A DNA stretch of 5,974 nt. Origin: Desulfarculus sp. GTDB lineage: Bacteria > Desulfobacterota > Desulfarculia > Desulfarculales > Desulfarculaceae. Location: positions 1 to 5,974 of the forward strand of contig JAIUYB010000162.1 of NCBI GenBank assembly GCA_020216625.1, given 5' to 3'. Positions 1 through 5,352 of the stretch are shown piece by piece. The stretch's first letter is position 1, and every line of letters starts with the position of its first letter. The notes under the pieces were generated by a model. The model worked only from the letters and a program-made list of their open reading frames with translations, searched no databases and had not been told where the DNA came from. The position numbers and the translations under genes are program-made.

Positions 1-233
1 ACCCGCAGCCGGGCCGGATGCCCGGGCGCGGCCCCGGCCAGCTCGCGGCTGGCCACGGCATAGCCGTCCTTGCGCGAGGCGTCCCGGGCCGGGGAGTCCA
101 CCAGGGCCTGGTGGTCAATGGCGGCGGCTTGGCCCAGGGCCTCCAGCAAGGGCAGTTCCACCGCCGCCAGGGGGGTCGTGCCCGCCAGGGTCAGACGCAG
201 GGCCTCGGACAGGCCAAGGGATAGGCTTTGCAT
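1..233 (-). CDS. MoeA-family molybdopterin molybdotransferase paralog (5' part only)
   Basis: The gene starts at the ATG complementary to 231-233 and stays open to the left edge, so only about 77 N-terminal residues are visible. An AAGGA Shine-Dalgarno lies 4 nt before the ATG. The visible protein matches the start of MoeA: a SLSEAL-type opening helix, then 'VELPLLEALGQ' (residues 25-35), then 'DASRKDGYAV' (51-60). The last corresponds to the family motif D-x-S-A-M-D-G-Y-A-V. The DGYAV core is kept, while the usual A-M is replaced by R-K. MoeA proteins insert molybdate into adenylylated molybdopterin. This copy differs clearly from the full moeA on the other strand, so it is a paralog, not a duplicate. 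It could be a second molybdotransferase, perhaps with a tungsten preference, or a MoeA-like fusion. The visible part cannot decide. The family call is fairly sure. Confidence 0.8.
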   Translation of the reverse strand, partial: MQSLSLGLSEALRLTLAGTTPLAAVELPLLEALGQAAAIDHQALVDSPARDASRKDGYAVASRELAGAAPGHPARLR

Positions 234-396
234 GACATCCTTCCGGGCCGCCAGGGAGCGGCAGGGTGATGGCGTATATCGGGGCCAGGGGCAGGCCCAG
301 GGTAACACGACCGCCCCGGCACGGCCCCGGCAAAGAGCGTTCTCCGCGCCCGGACGGGGGCCGGAGGCGCCTCTAGACCCGCGGACTTGAACTTCC

Positions 397-425
397 TTGC
401 GCCGTACTTACATTCAAGCTATATT
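397..425 (+). promoter_or_regulatory. Putative sigma-70 type promoter for moeA
   Basis: A TTGCGC -35 box (397-402) and a TATATT -10 box (420-425) are separated by exactly 17 bp, in an AT-rich patch inside very GC-rich DNA. A start near 432 would give a leader of about 78 nt before the GTG of moeA. The -35 matches the consensus at only three of six positions; the -10 matches at five. The -10 box lies inside a palindrome, which suggests repression by a DNA-binding dimer. Confidence 0.5.
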
Positions 426-431
426 ATAGCT
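417..431. promoter_or_regulatory. 15-bp palindrome over the -10 box, candidate operator
   Basis: AGCTATA (417-423) and TATAGCT (425-431) are perfect inverted repeats of 7 bp around a single T. The element covers the moeA -10 box and also creates a perfect TATAAT on the minus strand (428-423), facing the divergent MoeA-family gene. No convincing minus-strand -35 lies 16-18 bp upstream. A dimeric repressor bound here could control both directions. Given the flanking genes, a ModE-type molybdate regulator is a reasonable guess but is not shown by the sequence. Confidence 0.4.
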
Positions 432-494
432 GCACATTCCGACGCCGGCGCTTCTCAAGCCCGCCGGTGCCGAATCCCGGTCGCCGCCGGCCGT

Positions 495-508
495 GAGGGG
501 AGCGCCCC
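495..508 (+). promoter_or_regulatory. Ribosome binding site that fixes the moeA GTG start, inside a small hairpin
   Basis: GAGGGGAG (495-502) lies 7 nt before the GTG at 510-512, the best Shine-Dalgarno in this frame. GGGG (497-500) can pair with CCCC (505-508) across an AGCG loop, so the site could be partly masked in the mRNA. Neither the TTG at 387 nor the ATG at 711 has a comparable site. Confidence 0.55.
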
Positions 509-509
509 A

Positions 510-1928
510 GTGTCCACCCGCAAAAACCCCGCCGCCCCCGCCCACACCCACTGGCATTGCCAGGCCGTGGCTCTGGCCAACCATCGCCAAGCCAACCCGA
601 TCGGCGACGGCCAGGCCGTCCGGCCCTGGCCGGAGCGGGTGGAGCGGGCCCGACGCCTGGCGCGGGCTGGGGTGCTGCACGGGGTCCGTCCGGTCAAGCC
701 ATCGATCTCCATGGAAAAAGCCATGGAGATCATCCTCGACGCGGTACGCGCGCTGGACCTGGAGACGGTCCCCCTGCTGGAGGCCAACGGCCGGGTCCTG
801 GGCCAAGACATCATCTCTCCGCTCATGGTGCCGCCCCTGGATTGCTCGGCCATGGATGGTTACGCCGTGAAGGCCGCCGACACCCGGGGCGCGGCCCCGG
901 ACTGCCCGGTGCGGCTCCAGGTCCGGGGCGAGTCCCGGGCCGGCGGCGGTCTGGAGGGCCTGTCGCTAAGCCGGGGCGGGGCGGTGCGGATCATGACCGG
1001 CGCGCTCATGCCTCCCGGGGCCGACGCGGTGGTCCAGGTGGAGGAAACCGAGGAGGAGCACGGTTTCGTGCGGGTTTTCAGCGCGGTGGCCCCCTACCAG
1101 AACTACCGCCGCGCCGGGGAGAGCATCGCCCCGGGCGATCGGGTCCTGCCCCGGGGCGAGCGCCTGCGCCCGGCCGACCTGGGCCTGTTGGCCGCCTTGA
1201 ACCAGGCCCAGGTGGCGGTTCACCGCCGGCCCACGGTGGCGGTCATCTCCACCGGCGACGAGTTGGCGGGCCTGGGTCAGCGCTCCCGTCCGGGCGGCGT
1301 CCACGACGTCAACGCCTACACCCTCTGCGCCGAGGTCCAGAAGTACGGCGGCCGGCCCCAATACCTGGGCATCGCCCGGGACAGTCTGGCCGAGCTTCAG
1401 ACCCTGTTCCGCCAGGCCCTGGCGACGGCGGACGTGGTGATCTCCACCGGCGGGGTCTCCATGGGCCGCTACGACTTCGTCAAGGACATCCACGCGGCGC
1501 TGGGCATCCAGACCCGCTTCGAATGGATCGACGTCAAGCCGGGCAAGCCCTGCGTCTTCGGGACCAAGGACGACGTCCTGGTCTTCGGCCTGCCCGGCAG
1601 CCCGGTCGCCAGCCTCACCTCCTTCATCCAGTTCGTGCGCCCGGCCCTGCTGCGCCTGATGGGCGCCCGCCGGATCCACAAGCCGGTGGTGGAGGCCATC
1701 CTGACCGAGGACATCGACAAGTCCCCGGCCGGCAAGGTCCACCTCCTGCGGGGCCGCTTCACCCTGCGGGACAACCGGCTCCACGTGGCCACCACCGGCA
1801 ACCAGAAATCGTCCCTCTTGCGCTCCATGAGCGAGGCCAACTGCCTGATCGTGCTGCCGGCCGACCGGCCCCGGGTCAAGGCCGGCGAGAAGGTGACCAT
1901 CCAGCTCATCGATCACGACGAGGTCTGA
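510..1928 (+). CDS. moeA: Molybdopterin molybdotransferase MoeA
   Basis: This 472-residue protein transfers molybdate to adenylylated molybdopterin, the last general step of molybdenum cofactor synthesis in the cytoplasm. The MoeA core starts near residue 66 (SISMEKAMEII). Visible motifs are DCSAMDGYAV (111-120), RIMTGALMPPGADAVVQVEE (160-179), RAGESI (201-206), STGDEL (247-252), the molybdopterin-binding STGGVSMGRYDFVK (312-325), KPGKP (343-347) and GLPGSPVAS (360-368; the usual Asn of GLPGNP is Ser). The C-terminal beta domain follows to residue 472. The GTG start was chosen for its strong Shine-Dalgarno and because G/C-ending codons run through the region. It gives an N-terminal extension of about 67 residues before Met68, carrying HTHWHC (12-17) and the basic helix-like stretch ERVERARRLARAGVL. 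I do not recognise this extension. If translation instead began at 711, the protein would have normal MoeA length (405 residues). The family call is very sure; the start is less so. Confidence 0.95.
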   Translation: MSTRKNPAAPAHTHWHCQAVALANHRQANPIGDGQAVRPWPERVERARRLARAGVLHGVRPVKPSISMEKAMEIILDAVRALDLETVPLLEANGRVLGQDIISPLMVPPLDCSAMDGYAVKAADTRGAAPDCPVRLQVRGESRAGGGLEGLSLSRGGAVRIMTGALMPPGADAVVQVEETEEEHGFVRVFSAVAPYQNYRRAGESIAPGDRVLPRGERLRPADLGLLAALNQAQVAVHRRPTVAVISTGDELAGLGQRSRPGGVHDVNAYTLCAEVQKYGGRPQYLGIARDSLAELQTLFRQALATADVVISTGGVSMGRYDFVKDIHAALGIQTRFEWIDVKPGKPCVFGTKDDVLVFGLPGSPVASLTSFIQFVRPALLRLMGARRIHKPVVEAILTEDIDKSPAGKVHLLRGRFTLRDNRLHVATTGNQKSSLLRSMSEANCLIVLPADRPRVKAGEKVTIQLIDHDEV

Positions 1929-2107
1929 GCCGCCCCCGGCCAAAGGACCCGCTCCGGCCAACTCCGCCCGGCGCCGAGCCCGCCCCCCGGCATCCTCTCC
2001 CCCACCCGGCCCCGGTCCGGGGACATTCGCTATACAATTGCGCCCATCGTCCGGATAAACCGTGGAATGTCAGATGGCTACCCAGCCAGCGCCCACCCCG
2101 CCGCCCG

Positions 2108-2157
2108 ACGGCCCCCTGGCCGCACCCGGGTGGCGGCGGGTGGTCAGGGGCCGTTTT
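2108..2157 (+). terminator. Intrinsic terminator downstream of moeA
   Basis: The left arm at 2108-2127 pairs with 2138-2154. ACGGCCCC pairs with GGGGCCGT at the base, then after a bulged C the pairing TGGCC/GGTCA continues with one G-U pair, then ACCC/GGGT after a 2-nt bulge. The loop is about 10 nt (2128-2137). Four T (2154-2157) follow immediately. This is a GC-rich hairpin plus a short U tract on the plus strand, about 180 nt after the moeA stop. It separates moeA from the kor operon. Confidence 0.65.
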
Positions 2158-2196
2158 CTCCCGCCAGCCGCCAGCTGGCCGCCGGGGCGGAGAAAA
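2154..2196 (+). other. Second hairpin sharing the terminator U tract
   Basis: TTTTCTCC-C-GCC (2154-2165) is complementary to GGCGGAGAAAA (2186-2196), giving an 11-bp stem with one bulged C. A GCCAGCTGGC palindrome (2170-2179) lies inside. The 5' arm is the U tract of the preceding terminator, so the two folds touch and partly compete. The role is unknown; it may only protect read-through transcripts. Confidence 0.4.
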
Positions 2197-2212
2197 TGCG
2201 CGCAACTAGCGA

Positions 2213-2228
2213 AATTGATATGACAATT
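2213..2228. promoter_or_regulatory. Inverted repeat AATTG-N6-CAATT, candidate operator upstream of kor
   Basis: AATTG (2213-2217) and CAATT (2224-2228) are perfect 5-bp inverted arms with a 6-bp spacer, the geometry used by CRP/FNR-superfamily dimers. The arms do not match the E. coli CRP or FNR consensus. The centre lies about 81 bp before the predicted kor start. A further CAATTG follows at 2243-2248. The regulator is unknown. Confidence 0.3.
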
Positions 2229-2266
2229 GGCGCTATTACCTGCAATTGCCACTGGTTACCCTAGAT

Positions 2267-2295
2267 TTGACTGGCGGGGGGCAATAGACTACAAT
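2267..2295 (+). promoter_or_regulatory. Sigma-70 type promoter of the kor operon
   Basis: TTGACT (2267-2272; five of six consensus bases) and TACAAT (2290-2295; five of six) are separated by 17 bp. This is the best promoter in the window, and it sits in the one long AT-rich stretch directly upstream of korD. Transcription should begin near 2302, leaving a leader of about 115 nt before the korD ATG. Confidence 0.7.
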
Positions 2296-2406
2296 CCTTT
2301 GAATTTCCTGATAGTTCCCCATGGCCGCCCTGGAACCTCCCCGGACCGCGCTCGGGCCGGGGCCGGACGCCCACGGGCGGGCGGGGACCAACCCACGCCA
2401 AGGCGC

Positions 2407-2410
2407 GGAG
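2407..2410 (+). promoter_or_regulatory. Ribosome binding site deciding the korD start
   Basis: GGAG lies 6 nt before the ATG at 2417. An in-frame ATG at 2321 would add 32 Pro/Gly/Ala/Arg-rich residues but has no Shine-Dalgarno, so 2417 is preferred. Confidence 0.55.
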
Positions 2411-2416
2411 CGGGTC

Positions 2417-2704
2417 ATGAAGTACTGGCGTCAGCCGCTGGACCGCGAGGAGATCAAGGTTGTCCGAGGCCGGGTGGAGGTCATCAAGGACCGCTGCAAG
2501 GGCTGCGGGTTCTGCATCGCCTATTGCTCGCGCGGGCTGTTGGTGATGAGCCGCAAGTTCAACCGCAAGGGCTATCACTACCCCGAGGCGGCCCAGCCGG
2601 AGCTGTGCGTGAACTGCCACTTCTGCGAGGTCATCTGCCCGGAATTCGCCATCTTCTCCAGCGAGGCCGACGCGGCGGGCAATCAGCCGCCAGTCGGGGA
2701 GTAG
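2417..2704 (+). CDS. korD: 2-oxoacid:ferredoxin oxidoreductase delta subunit, two 4Fe-4S ferredoxin-like
   Basis: This 95-residue protein is the electron-carrying subunit of the Kor complex. It passes electrons from the thiamine-diphosphate site in the A/B subunits to external ferredoxin. Two cluster motifs are visible: C27-K-G-C30-G-F-C33-I-A-Y-C37 and C64-V-N-C67-H-F-C70-E-V-I-C74-P. The first lacks the proline that usually follows the last cysteine (Ser38 instead). The 24-residue start (MKYWRQPLDREEIKVVRGRVEVIK) is typical of small KorD proteins. It is first in the operon, with its own promoter upstream, and its TAG stop is only 4 nt before korA. The Shine-Dalgarno of korA lies in its last codons. 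A stand-alone ferredoxin is possible but unlikely in this position. Confidence 0.9.
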   Translation: MKYWRQPLDREEIKVVRGRVEVIKDRCKGCGFCIAYCSRGLLVMSRKFNRKGYHYPEAAQPELCVNCHFCEVICPEFAIFSSEADAAGNQPPVGE

Positions 2705-2708
2705 CACC

Positions 2709-3869
2709 GTGGCGGGCAAAGCCGTCCTGACCGGGACCCACTTCATGAACGGCGACGAGGCCTGCTGCGAGGGCGCGCTGGCCGCCGGCTGCCGTTTCTT
2801 CGGGGGCTACCCCATCACCCCGGCCACCGAGGTGGCCGAGCGCATGAGCAAGCGCCTGCCCCAGGTGGGCGGGGTCTTCATCCAGATGGAGGACGAGATC
2901 GCCTCCATGGCCGCCATCCTGGGGGCCAGCTGGGGCGGGCGGAAGTCCATGACCAGCACCTCCGGCCCGGGCTTCTCCCTGATGATGGAGAACATCGGCC
3001 TGGGCCTGTGCACCGAGACCCCCTGCGTGATCTGCAACGTGCAGCGGGCGGGGCCCAGCACCGGCCTGCCCACCCTGGTGGGCCAGGGCGACATGATGCA
3101 GGCCCGCTGGGGCTCCCACGGGCCCTACGAGATCATCGCCCTCTGCCCGGCCTCGCCCCAGGAGATGTTCGACTTCACCATCAGGGCCTTCAACCTCTCC
3201 GAGCAGTTCCGACTGCCGGTCCTGATCATGGCCGACGAGGTGGTGGGCCACATGAACGAGCGGGTGGTGATCCCCCCGGCCGATCAGATCGAGGTCATCG
3301 ACCGCGCCAAGCCCAGCGTGTCCCCGGCCGAGTACCTGCCCTATCGCCCCGGCCCGGACGGGGTGGCCCCCATGGCCAACTTCGGCGACGGCTACTTCAT
3401 GCACGTCACCGGGTTGACCCACGACCAGCGCGGCTATCCCACCATGACGCCGGCGGCCCAGGTGGAGATGACCGAGCGCATCGTGGGCAAGATCCGCAAC
3501 AACCTCGACCGCATCCTGGACTACGAAACCCTGTTGCTGGACGACGCCCAGGTGGCGGTGGTGGCCTACGGCATCAGCGCCCGCTCGGCCCGGGGGGCGG
3601 TGCTGGCCGCGCGCGAGGCCGGGCTCAAGGCCGGCCTGGTCAAGCTCAACGTGGCCTGGCCCTTCCCCGAGCAGTTCATTCGCGAGCTTTCCCACCAGGT
3701 GAAGTGCATGATCATGCCCGAGATCAACCTGGGGCAGATGGTGCTGGAGCTGGAGCGCCTGGCCCAGGGCCGCTGCGCGGTGCGCCTGGTGGCCCACCCC
3801 GGTGGTACCATCATCTCCCCGCGCCGCATCGTGGAGGCCATCGGCCAGGCCCTGAAGGAGCGCCCATGA
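2709..3869 (+). CDS. korA: 2-oxoacid (2-oxoglutarate):ferredoxin oxidoreductase alpha subunit
   Basis: This 386-residue catalytic subunit, with KorB, oxidatively decarboxylates a 2-oxoacid with CoA, releasing CO2 and acyl-CoA and reducing ferredoxin. The GTG start has GGGGAG 7 nt upstream. Visible motifs are GGYPITPATEVAERM (32-46), QMEDEIASM (59-67), TSTSGPGFSLMMENIG (82-97), and the C-terminal transketolase-like domain from about 280 (VAVVAYG at 282-288, then VKLNVAWPFPEQF). There is no fused gamma domain at the N terminus; gamma is encoded separately (korC). Four split subunits and the wording of these motifs fit KorA better than pyruvate enzymes. The exact substrate (2-oxoglutarate, or a branched-chain or other 2-oxoacid) cannot be fixed from sequence reading alone. 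The stop overlaps the korB ATG (ATGA), implying coupled translation. Confidence 0.93.
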   Translation: MAGKAVLTGTHFMNGDEACCEGALAAGCRFFGGYPITPATEVAERMSKRLPQVGGVFIQMEDEIASMAAILGASWGGRKSMTSTSGPGFSLMMENIGLGLCTETPCVICNVQRAGPSTGLPTLVGQGDMMQARWGSHGPYEIIALCPASPQEMFDFTIRAFNLSEQFRLPVLIMADEVVGHMNERVVIPPADQIEVIDRAKPSVSPAEYLPYRPGPDGVAPMANFGDGYFMHVTGLTHDQRGYPTMTPAAQVEMTERIVGKIRNNLDRILDYETLLLDDAQVAVVAYGISARSARGAVLAAREAGLKAGLVKLNVAWPFPEQFIRELSHQVKCMIMPEINLGQMVLELERLAQGRCAVRLVAHPGGTIISPRRIVEAIGQALKERP

Positions 3870-4762
3870 CCACCGCCCCGGCCGCCGCCCTGGCGCGGCA
3901 CCCCCACGACGACCTCCTGCGCACCGAGCGCATCCCCCACATCTGGTGCTCGGGCTGCGGCATCGGCATCGTCTTCGGCTCCCTGATGGCCGCCATCACC
4001 AAGTCCGGCCTGCCCCGCCAGGACGTGGCCGTGGTCTCGGGCATCGGCTGCACCGGCCGCATGGCCGGCTACATCCGCCTGGACTCCTTCCACACCACCC
4101 ACGGCCGGGCGATACCCTTCGCCACCGGGCTGCAGCTGGCCCGGCCCCAGGGCAAGGTGATCGTGGCCAGCGGCGACGGCGACCTGTTGGCCATCGGCGG
4201 CAACCACTTCATCCACGCCGCCCGGCGCAACATGGACCTGACCATCATCTGCGTCAACAATTTCAACTACGGCATGACCGGCGGCCAGTTGGCCCCCTCC
4301 ACGCCCTACGGGGCCAAGACCACCACCACCCCCCAGGGCAACCCCGACGAGCCTTTCAATTTCTGCGCCCTGGCGGCGGCCTGCGGGGCCAGCTACGTGG
4401 CCCGCTGGACCGCGCTGCACATCCGCCGGCTGACCAACACCATCCTGGAGGCCATCCACCACCGGGGTTTCAGCTTCGTGGAGGTCGTGGCCCCCTGCCC
4501 CACCGCCTTCGGCCGGCGCAACAAGATCCGGGGGGCCCTGGACCTGCTGAGGTTCTACTACGACCGCTCGGTGGTGAAGAACCACATCGCCCCGGGCGAG
4601 GCCACCATCGACTTCGACCACCACCTGGTGGTGGGCAAGTTCGTGGAGCTGGACCGGCCCACCTTCCTGGACCACTACCAGATGGTCAACCGGGGCCAGG
4701 TGGAGGCCTGGCCGGCCACCGGGGTGGACGCCTCGGCGGCTGGACAACGCAAGGCGGGGTGA
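3866..4762 (+). CDS. korB: 2-oxoacid (2-oxoglutarate):ferredoxin oxidoreductase beta subunit, thiamine-diphosphate binding
   Basis: This 298-residue subunit binds thiamine diphosphate and Mg. AAGGAG lies 5 nt before the ATG, which overlaps the korA stop. Visible motifs are WCSGCGIG (27-34, conserved cysteines of the beta subunit), GIGCTGR (59-65), the FHTTHGRAIPFATG segment (75-88) typical of this family, and the thiamine-diphosphate motif GDGD (103-106) through NNFNYGMTGGQ (131-141). The length is normal for KorB. With KorA it forms the active site; electrons then go to the KorD clusters. A GGTGA Shine-Dalgarno for korC overlaps its own TGA stop, so the two genes are likely co-translated. 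The family call is very sure; substrate preference is inferred only from the subunit set. Confidence 0.94.
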   Translation: MTTAPAAALARHPHDDLLRTERIPHIWCSGCGIGIVFGSLMAAITKSGLPRQDVAVVSGIGCTGRMAGYIRLDSFHTTHGRAIPFATGLQLARPQGKVIVASGDGDLLAIGGNHFIHAARRNMDLTIICVNNFNYGMTGGQLAPSTPYGAKTTTTPQGNPDEPFNFCALAAACGASYVARWTALHIRRLTNTILEAIHHRGFSFVEVVAPCPTAFGRRNKIRGALDLLRFYYDRSVVKNHIAPGEATIDFDHHLVVGKFVELDRPTFLDHYQMVNRGQVEAWPATGVDASAAGQRKAG

Positions 4763-4767
4763 GGAGC

Positions 4768-5352
4768 ATGACGGGCAACGCGCAACGGGAGCTGGTCATC
4801 ACCGGCTTCGGCGGCCAGGGCATCATCCTGACCGGCAACATCCTGGGCAAGGCCGCCACCATCCACGACGGCCGCCACGCCACCATGACCCAGTCCTACG
4901 GCCCCGAGGCCCGGGGCGGGGCCTGCTCCTCCCAGGTCATCGTCTCCGACGGCGAAATCGCCTTCCCCTACGTGGAAAGCCCCCAGGTGCTGGTCTGCAT
5001 GAGCCAGGAGGGCTTCGAGAACAACCGGTCCACGCTCATCCCGGGCGGGATGCTGATCTGGGACGCCGACTTGGTGGAGACCCACGACCTGGACCCCTCC
5101 TGGAGCCTGCATGAGGTGCCCGCCACCCGCTTCGCCGAGGAGCTGGGCAACAAGATGATGGCCAACATCGTGATGCTGGGCTTCCTCTCGGCGCTGACCG
5201 ACCTGGTGGACCCGGAGTCGCTTAAAAAAGCCATGCTGGGTTCGGTGCCGCCCCAGACCAAGGAGAAGAACGAGGCCGCCTTCGCCCGGGGCCGAGAATA
5301 CGGCCTGGCCATCCTGAAGGGCAAGGCCGAGCGGGGGGCCGCGGCCTCGTGA
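4768..5352 (+). CDS. korC: 2-oxoacid (2-oxoglutarate):ferredoxin oxidoreductase gamma subunit
   Basis: This 194-residue protein is the gamma subunit, which in this enzyme family forms the CoA-binding or structural domain. Visible family motifs are VITGFGGQGI (10-19) and TQSYGPEARGGACSSQV (41-57), then the SPQVLVCMSQEGF stretch and a C-terminal helix-rich part with KMMANIVMLGFL. The length is normal. It begins 5 nt after korB, using GGTGA (4758-4762), which overlaps the korB stop, as ribosome binding site. Its stop overlaps the GTG start of the following flavoprotein gene (GTGA), so that gene belongs to the same transcript and probably to the same functional unit. Confidence 0.93.
   Translation: MTGNAQRELVITGFGGQGIILTGNILGKAATIHDGRHATMTQSYGPEARGGACSSQVIVSDGEIAFPYVESPQVLVCMSQEGFENNRSTLIPGGMLIWDADLVETHDLDPSWSLHEVPATRFAEELGNKMMANIVMLGFLSALTDLVDPESLKKAMLGSVPPQTKEKNEAAFARGREYGLAILKGKAERGAAAS

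Larger units (their letters stand above)
1929..2416. other. Intergenic region between moeA and korD, no supported gene
   Basis: No reading frame here has both a ribosome binding site and a recognisable product. Bases 1929-2030 are C-rich with a small U-tract-less hairpin (CCCCG/CGGGG, 2010-2022). Bases 2031-2040 are a short AT patch (TATACAATTG). Bases 2108-2157 are an intrinsic terminator, followed by a second hairpin to 2196. From about 2197 to 2310 the composition turns AT-rich and contains the CAATTG words and the kor promoter. Bases 2302-2416 would be the korD leader. Confidence 0.7.

Noticed and set aside
423..428. Minus-strand TATAAT as a firm promoter for the left MoeA-family gene
   Set aside because: The -10 is perfect, but it follows automatically from the palindrome. 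No -35-like hexamer lies 16-18 bp upstream; TTGAGA at 453-458 is 24 bp away.
387..509. TTG start at 387 extending moeA by a further 41 residues
   Set aside because: It lies upstream of the predicted transcription start and covers the promoter and palindrome. It has no ribosome site, unlike the GTG at 510.
234..509. Molybdenum-cofactor riboswitch upstream of either moeA
   Set aside because: The plus-strand leader is only about 78 nt and I cannot trace the multi-stem Moco RNA layout on either strand by eye. A covariance-model search would settle it.
2010..2022. CCCCG-GTC-CGGGG hairpin as a moeA terminator
   Set aside because: The stem is short and is followed by ACATTCG with no U tract. The 2108-2157 structure is a far better terminator.
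2031..2040. TATACAATTG as the -10 of a promoter for a small RNA ending at the 2108-2157 terminator
   Set aside because: The bases 16-18 bp upstream are C/G runs with no -35 similarity and there is no extended -10, so a promoter is not supported.
557..2209. 550-codon plus-strand frame overlapping moeA
   Set aside because: Low-complexity Pro/Gly/Arg product in the wrong frame of moeA, no ribosome site, and it runs through the moeA stop and the terminator.
2067..2264. 65-codon frame in the moeA-korD gap
   Set aside because: It crosses the terminator and the second hairpin, has no ribosome site and no recognisable features.
2321..2416. ATG at 2321 as the korD start
   Set aside because: No Shine-Dalgarno, and the extra 32 residues are low complexity. 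The ATG at 2417 has GGAG at 6 nt and gives a typical KorD start.
2631..4747. Two long minus-strand open frames (2631-3797 and 3566-4747) opposite korA and korB
   Set aside because: They are mirror frames of GC-rich coding DNA, rich in Gly/His/Ala/Val with no recognisable domain, while the plus strand carries clear Kor motifs over the same bases.
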